Part shown: positions 9,421 to 16,819 of the stretch, one piece after another
Layout: every line of letters begins with the position of its first letter
Position numbering within the stretch: the first letter of the stretch is position 1
DNA from: Rikenellaceae bacterium
Lineage (GTDB): Bacteria > Bacteroidota > Bacteroidia > Bacteroidales > Rikenellaceae
NCBI GenBank assembly: GCA_015059845.1
Contig: SUZR01000010.1
Span: 1 to 64,000 of the forward strand
DNA length: 64,000 bases
Direction of reading: 5' to 3'
Program-made: the position numbers and the translations under genes
The notes under the pieces: model-generated
Told to the model about the DNA's origin: nothing
Database searches by the model: none
Seen by the model: only the letters and a program-made list of their open reading frames with translations

Positions 9421-9461
9421 AAAAAAATCTCCGACAATCGTATGATTATCAGAGATTTTCT
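9421..9461 (-). terminator. Terminator of tRNA-Lys
   Basis: On the minus strand a hairpin (AAATCTCTGATAATC, ATAC loop, GATTGTCGGAGATTT) followed by a run of seven T begins five bases after the tRNA. Confidence 0.8.
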
Positions 9462-9465
9462 TCCG

Positions 9466-9538
9466 TGATCCCGCCGGGGTTCGAACCCGGGACCCCAACA
9501 TTAAAAGTGTTGTGCTCTACCGACTGAGCTACAGGATC
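9466..9538 (-). tRNA. tRNA-Lys (anticodon TTT)
   Basis: 73 bases folding as a full cloverleaf: acceptor GATCCTG with CGGGATC, D arm GCTC/GAGC, anticodon stem CAACA/TGTTG around loop CTTTTAA (anticodon TTT), T arm CCGGG/CCCGG with loop TTCGAAC, discriminator A. CCA is not encoded. It has its own promoter and terminator and is a single-gene unit. Confidence 0.97.
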
Positions 9539-9577
9539 AACGCTCACCAAAAGAGATAATTCTCATTTTTGGTGGTG

Positions 9578-9609
9578 CAAATGTAGGGATAATTTTTTGT
9601 ATAACCAAA
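9578..9609 (-). promoter_or_regulatory. Promoter of tRNA-Lys
   Basis: On the minus strand TTTG (9609-9606), 20 bases, TACATTTG (9585-9578), a full match to the Bacteroides -33/-7 arrangement. Transcription would begin about 33 bases before the tRNA. Confidence 0.75.
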
Positions 9610-9683
9610 CTTATGCCGTCGAAACTTCCCAAAACATTTAATTTTATCACCCGTATAGCGTCAAAATATGCGCAGCGACTACT

Positions 9684-10178
9684 CTACTCCATCTCGTGGC
9701 TGATGTTGGCGACTTCTGCACTGACATATTTCACTAAATCCGTAGGGGAAATGCGTATTTGCAGGCCACGCACACCTGCACTGATGTAGATTGCGCGGTG
9801 TTCCAATGCCGAGGAGTGAATATATGTCGGAAAACGTTTTTTCATACCGATGGGCGAGCAGCCGCCTCGTATATAACCCGTCGTGGGCAGCAGTTCCTTC
9901 ATTGGCAGCATCTCAACCTTCTTATTACCCGACACACGCGCCGCAGCCTTCAGGTCAACCTCGTGGTTACCCGGCACCACGCACACCAAAAAGCCATTAC
10001 GGTCACCCTCAAGGATTAAAGTCTTGAAAACCGTCTCTATATCTTCACCCAACTGCTCGGCAACGTGCGTGGCAGCGAGATTATTCTCGTCCACCTCGTA
10101 TGGAATAAGGTCATAAGCAATCTTGGCCCTATCCAGCAGCCGCGCAGCATTTGTCTTATCTATTTTCTGCTTTGCCAT
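9684..10178 (-). CDS. ybaK: Cys-tRNA(Pro)/Cys-tRNA(Cys) deacylase, YbaK/EbsC family
   Basis: 164 residues with the YbaK fold: KTLILEGDRNGFLVCVVPGNHEVDLKAAA holds the conserved lysine (VFKTL) and the VVPG turn, followed by the KKVEMLP segment and RGGCSPIGMKKRFPTY, the conserved GG.SP.G..K loop. These cytoplasmic enzymes hydrolyse cysteine mischarged on tRNA(Pro). Length equals E. coli YbaK. It is divergent from the DUF4878 lipoprotein gene and transcribed alone. The short intergenic region beyond its end contains the tRNA-Lys promoter. Confidence 0.92.
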   Translation of the reverse strand: MAKQKIDKTNAARLLDRAKIAYDLIPYEVDENNLAATHVAEQLGEDIETVFKTLILEGDRNGFLVCVVPGNHEVDLKAAARVSGNKKVEMLPMKELLPTTGYIRGGCSPIGMKKRFPTYIHSSALEHRAIYISAGVRGLQIRISPTDLVKYVSAEVANISHEME

Positions 10179-10245
10179 AATTTTATTTTTTTCGCAAAAA
10201 TAAGAAAAAACATATCATCACAGAAACAGACGCGAACTATTTTTC

Positions 10246-10276
10246 TTGTTTGTTTACTAAGAAAATTCTATATTTG
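10246..10276 (+). promoter_or_regulatory. Promoter placed to give a nearly leaderless mRNA
   Basis: TTG (10246-10248), 20 bases, TATATTTG (10269-10276), a full consensus match. The start codon of the lipoprotein gene is at 10282, only five bases after the -7 box, so the transcript would begin at or within a few bases of the ATG. Confidence 0.65.
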
Positions 10277-10281
10277 TCGTA

Positions 10282-10671
10282 ATGAAACATCTATTCAACA
10301 TAATTATCACAATATCTATATTGTTGGTTGCAGGCTGTGCGGCCGACCGCTCTCCGCGTACATTAACCAAGTATTTCTACAAGGCTATTGCCAATGGCGA
10401 ATACGACAAGGCCTTGGAATGTACTACGATGAACGAGGATATCGACTTTGAGCTATACCACGCTATAATGGACAAAGTCAGCACCTCAATAGAGGCTAAA
10501 GGTGGCGTAGATAAGATTGAGATTATCGACGAGCAGATATCCGAAGATGGCTTAAGTGCTGTCGTTGCGGCAACCATAACCTATGTTGACGGCTCGGTGG
10601 ATAAGGAGTTTTGCGACGTTATTTATCAGGATGACAAATGGATTGTAGATGTTGACCTTTACTCTAAATAA
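10282..10671 (+). CDS. DUF4878-like lipoprotein
   Basis: 129 residues. MKHLFNIIITISILLVAGC is a lipoprotein signal with the lipobox VAGC, cysteine at residue 19. The mature part (TKYFYKAIANGEYDKALECT, then a hydrophilic helix and antiparallel strands ending in DDKWIVDVD) fits the cystatin/NTF2-like DUF4878 domain common in Bacteroides lipoproteins. Function is unknown; such domains are often substrate or ligand binding. The last 23 bases overlap the next gene in another frame, suggesting translational coupling. Confidence 0.75.
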   Translation: MKHLFNIIITISILLVAGCAADRSPRTLTKYFYKAIANGEYDKALECTTMNEDIDFELYHAIMDKVSTSIEAKGGVDKIEIIDEQISEDGLSAVVAATITYVDGSVDKEFCDVIYQDDKWIVDVDLYSK

Positions 10672-11254
10672 ACGCCATATCTACCTGCTGCTCATTCTCT
10701 TACTCGCCACGTCCTGCCGTTGCGGAAACAATCACCATACCGTTTCATCACCCCAAACACCTACCGAAATGCTTTGTTCGGGCGATTTGGTCTTTCGGTT
10801 GGGTCGGTCACTTGAGAGTAGAGTTATCGCATCCGATGGCAAGTATTCACATATAGGTATTATTATCCGCAAAGACTCATCAACACTGGTTGCACATATT
10901 GAGCCGTCACCCAACGGCAGCGAGCGCACCAAGTATGAATCTTTGGAGGATTTTTTTCACCCCGAGGTAGCCTCTGCGGGAGCCGTTATGCGCATAGATA
11001 AGTTGGATTCTACGCAGCGAGATAAGATTTCGGCATATCTGTTATCGTGCGCGGATATCACCTTCGACCACGACTACATCCTCTCCGACTCCACAAAAAT
11101 GTACTGCACTGAACTTGTTTATAGAGCCTACAAATGTGCCGGTTTGGATATAACCCACGGCATAAGGCACAAACTCCCCCTCGCCCAAGAGCCCGTAGTA
11201 CTTCCTTCAGATATATTTCAACAGAATGAATTTGAAGCAATCTGGAGCTATTAA
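10649..11254 (+). CDS. YiiX-like permuted NlpC/P60 (papain-like) lipoprotein
   Basis: 201 residues with a signal and lipobox (LLLATSC, cysteine near residue 25). SGDLVFRLGRS opens the domain, KYSHIGIII carries the likely catalytic His and MYCTELVYRAYKCAG the nucleophile Cys: the His-before-Cys order marks the circularly permuted NlpC/P60 group (YiiX/YebB/DUF830). Members are thought to cleave amide or thioester bonds in the envelope. The start codon lies inside the end of the DUF4878 gene. It converges on the BASS gene with only one base between stop codons and no obvious terminator. Confidence 0.82.
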   Translation: MLTFTLNKRHIYLLLILLLATSCRCGNNHHTVSSPQTPTEMLCSGDLVFRLGRSLESRVIASDGKYSHIGIIIRKDSSTLVAHIEPSPNGSERTKYESLEDFFHPEVASAGAVMRIDKLDSTQRDKISAYLLSCADITFDHDYILSDSTKMYCTELVYRAYKCAGLDITHGIRHKLPLAQEPVVLPSDIFQQNEFEAIWSY

Positions 11255-11255
11255 C

Positions 11256-12152
11256 CTAACGCAGTTCCGATTTGCGCCATAGCTGATAGCTGTTTACAAT
11301 ATTCTGCCATACGATATATGCTGTGGGGGCTACCGACGACACGGGGTCAAGAAAGGCCTGCGAGAGCCATACGGCGAGTACCGTATTCTTCTGTCCGAGC
11401 GACTGGCCGCCAGCAACCGTGTCGCCATATTTTCTACCAATCCATCGTCCGAGAGCGAACTGCAACAGACATATCGCAAGAGCCACCACCGCCAGCATTA
11501 TCTCGACCATACGGTCTGCCTCCTCGTGGTCGAGGATAAAGCAGGTTGTACGCCCCACGATAACGATGAGCGACAAAAGCCATATATAAAACGATATTTG
11601 ACTATGATTTGCCACCCACGCGCCAGCCTTAGGCAGTGCAAAACGGCAAAATTGTCCCGCAACAAACGGCGCTATAAGTAGCGGCGCTACACGTTGCAGA
11701 ATCTGCATCATCGTACACTCACCATTACCGAAGGCGTGCAGCAGAAACGGAGCGTATAGTGCAATGGCTACGTTACACAAAAGGCTATAAGCCACCATAC
11801 TCTCCACATTTGCGCCCAGCATACCGCCAATCACCACGGCTGCCATAGCCACCGGTGCCAGTACGCATATCATAGCGCCCTGTGCTACCACCACATTCAG
11901 CGACACCAACGCAAAATAGAGCCCCAACGAGCCCACCACCTGAAAGAGCAGCAGCCACAAATGCATCCACGAAAAACGAATCTTACGTGCATCCACCCGA
12001 CAGAAGGTAAAAAACAACATAGTAAAGATAAACACAGGCGTAAGCATCCCCTCAAGAGCCGCATCCACCCACACAATCTGTCGGCACAACAAGGCTCCCA
12101 CAACCATACCCAAAGGCATAGCAAAACTACGGAATGATTGCGACACTGACAT
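11256..12152 (-). CDS. BASS-family transporter
   Basis: 298 residues with about nine to ten hydrophobic helices. LAPVAMAAVVIGGMLGANVE and GQKNTVLAVWLSQAFLDPVS correspond to the two crossing-helix regions of the bile acid:sodium symporter fold, the second including the conserved Gln-Asn pair. Substrate unknown; it is quite different from the BASS protein at 4418-5371. The ATG immediately follows the amidase stop codon (TAG then ATG), so it is the last gene of a coupled leftward operon with a sodium:solute symporter and an amidase. Confidence 0.8.
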   Translation of the reverse strand: MSVSQSFRSFAMPLGMVVGALLCRQIVWVDAALEGMLTPVFIFTMLFFTFCRVDARKIRFSWMHLWLLLFQVVGSLGLYFALVSLNVVVAQGAMICVLAPVAMAAVVIGGMLGANVESMVAYSLLCNVAIALYAPFLLHAFGNGECTMMQILQRVAPLLIAPFVAGQFCRFALPKAGAWVANHSQISFYIWLLSLIVIVGRTTCFILDHEEADRMVEIMLAVVALAICLLQFALGRWIGRKYGDTVAGGQSLGQKNTVLAVWLSQAFLDPVSSVAPTAYIVWQNIVNSYQLWRKSELR

Positions 12153-15143
12153 CTACTCCAAAATTTTCTCGTTCAGGAAATCCAACACTCCACGCATCAA
12201 CGAGTGACGCTCCTGCTCACTCTGAATACTCTCAAAGGGGAAGGCCATCACCATCGAGCGATAATCCTTACCGCTATACCCTACCGCCGCCGACTGATTG
12301 TTTGTAGCATATCGCATAGCGATAAATGCCCCACGACCAAACGGTGATATACAGCCGGGCGACTCGATAGCATAATAATCACGTGAAGGCTCACGATTGA
12401 AATTTATATTCTGGCGAGCCATCTTCATCGGTGAGGGCACAACACGAGCTACACCGCGGCGTGTGGCCATATCGCCATTAAATGCAATGTGCAATACCCT
12501 GCGACCAAACTCCTTATCGTCGCCATCTGCCTCTATTCCATTCCACAAATCGCTACCGACATAACATCCCGATGCGAACAAAGCACCTCCCGACGAGGTG
12601 TACTCGCGCACTCTATCCTGCAACTTATCGGAGAACGTTTCAAACTCCACACCCGATGTTCCGCGTCCCATCTCGCACGAACGCTGCTTGCCGAGGATAA
12701 GGTCAACGATAGCGTAATCACCCATTCTCACCTGCCTATCCTCCACAGCCTTCACGCTTGTTGAGCAGTATGAGAAGCCCGCCTCCACGATTGAGCGGCC
12801 GTGCAGTACGGGATAGTCGAACGTATTTCCTGCAATAACCTCGGTTTCGTAGTCGCTATAACAAGAGCCCAAGGCATTGTTATCATTCTCCGAGCGCGAC
12901 AGTAGGCGGTCGAAATTACGCTGCTCGCCAATAAATGAAATATCCTCCACGTAGGCCACGCCAGAATCATAGTGGTTATAGAATCCTGCGATAGAGTCAC
13001 CCTGAATACTCAGCGGCGCACTCACGCGGTCAAAGCCATTTACAACCAGCACGCGACCACGTTCGCTCTTTACTCTATGCGAAGAGAGTATCTCGCTCGG
13101 GAAACTCTCGCCACCCTTGTTTACAGCCGTCACGCGATAACTGTATGTGCGACCCGCCTCCTGTTTCATCTTAACCGATGTTCCATCTACACGAATGCCA
13201 TTATCGAAGCTGCCATCATCCACACGTGTATAGACAATATAATAATCGGGCGTTGCCGACACCTCTAAGTCATCCTCCACGGGCTGCCAGCTAAGGATTA
13301 CATCGGCCGATGTCTTATCAGCAAACACCGCGCTGAAATTCTCAACGGGCAGCGGCTGCACCGTATATGGCACGCCATATTGGCTTGAGAGATAGCGCAA
13401 TATACCCTTATATATCGCACGGCTGACAAGGAACTTGAATCGCGGGTCATTACCGTAGCGCATATCGGCGAAGTTCTGGTGCGACATCGACTCCAGCAAC
13501 ATCGTTGGCACACACGGCACGCGAGCCTCATAATACGAGCGATTCCACATACCGCGACGGCTCCACGCAGGCTCCACCGTAGAGCGTATATCTGCCACCA
13601 TCTGCGTCATCACCATATCGGTCAGGTCGCGTGAGAGATAGCGGTCAGCACCACCCTCAAAGCGGCCTTTATTATCTTTGGTATAATATATTCCGAGTGT
13701 TCCGATGATATCATCGTTCAGGCGCACGCCCGCGTCAGAGTGAAATGCCAACGCCATATCGAGCGGAATACTCTTTCCCTCCTGCTTAGGCAGACGCTCC
13801 GAGCCTCCCATCAAGGCATTAACCCAGTGGGCACGCGACATAAAATCATCCTTATAGTCGTCCTTATTCTCTTTGGGAGTATATACATCCTCGCCAAATC
13901 CCGACCACTGCAACCAGTAACGCGAGCCCTCGCAGAAACGGGGGTACTCGCTTGTCGTGGCATCATACTCCATATCCTCCTGCTGCAGGTGGGGCGATAC
14001 GCTACGGGCAATATTTCCATATCCGCCACCAATCTTAACGCCATCGGCCGACACTTTCTTACCAGCCTGCGAACTCTTATTCGAGAGTGACACAAGCACT
14101 CTCTCATCCGCCTGTGCAAAATCGAAATGGCCCAAATAGACCCACATACCGCCACCCATAGTCTGGTTTACGGCAAAACGACTCTCGCCGCCACGATGGT
14201 GTACGGTATAAATCACATCATCGGCACTATCCTTGCCATAGCTCTTATACGACACATATACGGCATATTTCCCCTCCTCGGGTATGGCGGCACACCACTC
14301 GGCACGACTCTCCGAGCCCGATGCAATACTCTCGGTAGTGCGCGTAGTTCCCTCCGTGAAAGGATTTTGCCCTGTAAGATAGACATCTCGTTTATGGGCA
14401 AATCCCGTGCCTCCATCCTGCCAACTCTTTGAGCCGTTACGCTCGGCATAACGTGTATCATCCACGCCCTCGTCGTTATCGATAATTATCTCATTGAGCT
14501 GCGTATCTCGCTCGCGTGGCAACAGAACACTCGCACCCGCACGCTCCAGCATAGGCACCAGATATGGCAACACGAAACTCTGTGTAAACAAATCCTCCAC
14601 CGTCTCCCACAGACGCGAACGCTGCCAGCGCCAAAGATTCTCATCCTGCTCGAAATAACGGCCGTGACTCTGCCACATAGCTATATGGCGACCCGTAAGA
14701 CCCTGCGAAGGCTTATTAAGCGACGACTGCGGCGTAACGAGCGGCTTATCCGCACGGTTGACAAAGCGAACGACATCCTTTGTTGACGAGCGGTAATATA
14801 TAGGTATCAGCTCCTCAATCTTATGGCGGTCGGTGATGATTGAGAGTCTATATCCCGCATATTTTTCGGGCAGCACCATACGAACTGAGTCGTATATAGC
14901 CTTCACATTATCCTCACGAAACGGATAGTACGACAAGCCTATCGAAGCATATATCTCCAGTTTATCCCCTGCCGCCTTCATCCTATCCACCTTGACCGCA
15001 CCACCCAGCACCTCTTGCTTAACGATGCGTGTCAGCACATCGGCAACCTCCTGACGTGTATGCGATGAGGGCACTTGAGCAAAAGCAACACTTGAGATAA
15101 GCGTTACAACAGACAGAAACAGCGAGTATAATATTTTATTCAT
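12153..15143 (-). CDS. N-acetylmuramoyl-L-alanine amidase-like protein with an inserted golvesin-type domain and FnIII
   Basis: 996 residues with a signal peptide (cleavage after SSVAFAQ). An Amidase_3-like zinc fold appears split: the first part (about 147-215) has H160 in WQSHGRYF and E211 in LLPRERDT; the second (about 455-590) has H468 in LAFHSDAG and E551 in LLESMSHQNFAD. Between them, about 235-385, lies a beta-rich golvesin/xanthan-lyase-type binding domain (AEWCAAIPEEGKYAVYVSYK). Next is a fibronectin type III domain (about 605-695) and a C-terminal domain of about 300 residues I cannot assign. It probably binds and trims cell-wall material in the periplasm or outside the cell. Database entries of this type are often called xanthan lyase, which the sequence does not justify. 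Its start overlaps the symporter end by 8 bases. Confidence 0.75.
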   Translation of the reverse strand: MNKILYSLFLSVVTLISSVAFAQVPSSHTRQEVADVLTRIVKQEVLGGAVKVDRMKAAGDKLEIYASIGLSYYPFREDNVKAIYDSVRMVLPEKYAGYRLSIITDRHKIEELIPIYYRSSTKDVVRFVNRADKPLVTPQSSLNKPSQGLTGRHIAMWQSHGRYFEQDENLWRWQRSRLWETVEDLFTQSFVLPYLVPMLERAGASVLLPRERDTQLNEIIIDNDEGVDDTRYAERNGSKSWQDGGTGFAHKRDVYLTGQNPFTEGTTRTTESIASGSESRAEWCAAIPEEGKYAVYVSYKSYGKDSADDVIYTVHHRGGESRFAVNQTMGGGMWVYLGHFDFAQADERVLVSLSNKSSQAGKKVSADGVKIGGGYGNIARSVSPHLQQEDMEYDATTSEYPRFCEGSRYWLQWSGFGEDVYTPKENKDDYKDDFMSRAHWVNALMGGSERLPKQEGKSIPLDMALAFHSDAGVRLNDDIIGTLGIYYTKDNKGRFEGGADRYLSRDLTDMVMTQMVADIRSTVEPAWSRRGMWNRSYYEARVPCVPTMLLESMSHQNFADMRYGNDPRFKFLVSRAIYKGILRYLSSQYGVPYTVQPLPVENFSAVFADKTSADVILSWQPVEDDLEVSATPDYYIVYTRVDDGSFDNGIRVDGTSVKMKQEAGRTYSYRVTAVNKGGESFPSEILSSHRVKSERGRVLVVNGFDRVSAPLSIQGDSIAGFYNHYDSGVAYVEDISFIGEQRNFDRLLSRSENDNNALGSCYSDYETEVIAGNTFDYPVLHGRSIVEAGFSYCSTSVKAVEDRQVRMGDYAIVDLILGKQRSCEMGRGTSGVEFETFSDKLQDRVREYTSSGGALFASGCYVGSDLWNGIEADGDDKEFGRRVLHIAFNGDMATRRGVARVVPSPMKMARQNINFNREPSRDYYAIESPGCISPFGRGAFIAMRYATNNQSAAVGYSGKDYRSMVMAFPFESIQSEQERHSLMRGVLDFLNEKILE

Positions 15144-16593
15144 TTTCAGTTTTTGGTTTGATAATTAAAAGGAGTCCAAAGATAGTAAATAATGCGTTAT
15201 AGCCCAACAATTCAAAGCCAATAAAATATCCTATTCGCTCGGCCATAGCCCACTGCAACAGATAGCTAAGGATGGGCGAAAGGATGGCTACGATGGGAAC
15301 AAATCGCTCTTTTATATGATATTTACACAATATTCCAAATGCAAACATACCCAAAATAGGGCCGTAAGTATATCCAGCCAACTTAAACACAAGGTTTATC
15401 ACGCTATCGTTACCAAAGCGGTCAAATGCCACAATCACCACCATCATAATAATGGCCATAACAATATGAATACGCTTACGCAGGCGAGCGAGTGTAGGCT
15501 CATCATATCGTTTAGCTCCGTCCAGAATATCGAGCGTAAAAGATGTAGTAAGCGATGTAAGTGATGACCCTGCGGCTGAGTATGTACTCGAAATAAGTCC
15601 TACAACGAAGACTACGCCTGCGATTATCGGCAATCCGCCCTGTACCGCCACAAACGGGAATACATCATCGCCCTTAGCCGGCTGCGGCAATCCCGCAAAA
15701 TCCACATAGCGATACAACAAAACGCCCAAAACAAGGAACAGCAGAATCACAAATATCTGGCAAATAGCAGTAAGCACGATATTTATCTGCGAATCCCGTT
15801 TCGTACGGCAGCTCATATTACGTTGCATCATATCCTGGTCCAAGCCTGTCATCGCCACCAGACACAAAGCACCTCCCGCCACCATCTTCCAGAAATAGCG
15901 TGGGGAGTCGGGATTGTCGAAAAACCAGATTTGAGAATAAGGCGACTCCTTGACAGCCGCAACGGCATCGGACAACGAAAGCCCCATATCACTGCACAGA
16001 CAGCCAACACAAACCACGATACTCACCACCAGACAAATCGACTGCAACGTATCCGTCACAATCAGCGACCGCACGCCGCCCCAACGTGTGTAGAGCCATA
16101 CGAGGGTCATCGTAAGGATTATATTCCAGATAAAGTCAACGTTGAAGTAATCGAATACAAGTAGCTGCATTACAGCGCATACAACATATATCTTCAGGGC
16201 GGCACCTATCAACTTCGACACAAGAAAGCACCACGCACCCGTACGGTGAGCCGTAACACCAAAACGTTCGTCAAGATATTCGTATAGCGACACCACTCCT
16301 CGGCGATAGAAAATCGGGATAAGCACAAAGGCCACAATCATCTGGCCAATGGTAAAGCCCACCACCATCTGCATATACGAAAAACCATCCGTCGCGACCG
16401 AGCCTGGCACAGATATATATGTAACGCCCGACATTGCAGCACCTATCATTGCCAGAGTAGCCATATACCACGTAGTACGGCGATTGCCAATAAAGAAACC
16501 GGCGTTATCGGCCCTACGTCCTGAGAGATATGCAATCAGGAATAGCGCGAGTAGATATACGGCAAGAGTTATTAATACAACGTATGGCGACAT
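15136..16593 (-). CDS. Sodium:solute symporter (SSS family)
   Basis: 485 residues, about 13 membrane helices, beginning MSPYVVLITLAVYLLALFLI and continuing FFIGNRRTTWYMATLAMIGA AMSGVTYISVPG in two blocks, the sodium-site region of the SSS family, with GLISSTYSAAGSSLTSLTTS as the conserved helix 8. It imports an unknown solute with Na+. A GTG-initiated extension to 16743 adds 50 residues with no membrane or signal character, so the ATG at 16593 is preferred. First gene of the operon with the amidase and second BASS transporter; the overlap with the amidase implies coupled translation. Confidence 0.87.
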   Translation of the reverse strand: MSPYVVLITLAVYLLALFLIAYLSGRRADNAGFFIGNRRTTWYMATLAMIGAAMSGVTYISVPGSVATDGFSYMQMVVGFTIGQMIVAFVLIPIFYRRGVVSLYEYLDERFGVTAHRTGAWCFLVSKLIGAALKIYVVCAVMQLLVFDYFNVDFIWNIILTMTLVWLYTRWGGVRSLIVTDTLQSICLVVSIVVCVGCLCSDMGLSLSDAVAAVKESPYSQIWFFDNPDSPRYFWKMVAGGALCLVAMTGLDQDMMQRNMSCRTKRDSQINIVLTAICQIFVILLFLVLGVLLYRYVDFAGLPQPAKGDDVFPFVAVQGGLPIIAGVVFVVGLISSTYSAAGSSLTSLTTSFTLDILDGAKRYDEPTLARLRKRIHIVMAIIMMVVIVAFDRFGNDSVINLVFKLAGYTYGPILGMFAFGILCKYHIKERFVPIVAILSPILSYLLQWAMAERIGYFIGFELLGYNALFTIFGLLLIIKPKTENE

Positions 16594-16734
16594 AATAGGT
16601 CCTATCAAACTGTAACCCCGCAGCGAATCACAAAATTCTCTTTCGGGGCATAATATTTTATACTCAATTATAATTATTCGGCCACAAATATGGTTTCTTT
16701 TACCGCACAAAGATAATAATTCGCCACAAAAAAA

Positions 16735-16764
16735 TTGTAGCACAAAATAAAATTATTATATTTG
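16735..16764 (+). promoter_or_regulatory. Promoter of the biotin carboxyltransferase gene
   Basis: TTG (16735-16737), 19 bases, TATATTTG (16757-16764) followed by C: full Bacteroides consensus. The leader to the ATG at 16820 is about 50 bases. Confidence 0.8.
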
Positions 16765-16819
16765 CGTGGAGTTAAAGGTGCTCCAATGAAGGTTAGTTAG
16801 AAATTCATATATTTATATT

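Noticed and set aside
9327..9527. Short plus-strand frame across the tRNA-Lys region
   Set aside because: The C-terminal third is translated tRNA sequence; no domain and no promoter.
12153..15143. Xanthan lyase label for the large amidase-like protein
   Set aside because: Only the inserted binding domain resembles xanthan-lyase accessory regions; no polysaccharide lyase catalytic domain is visible.
16594..16743. Extended N terminus of the sodium:solute symporter
   Set aside because: It needs a GTG start and adds 50 residues with no family match before a natural ATG.
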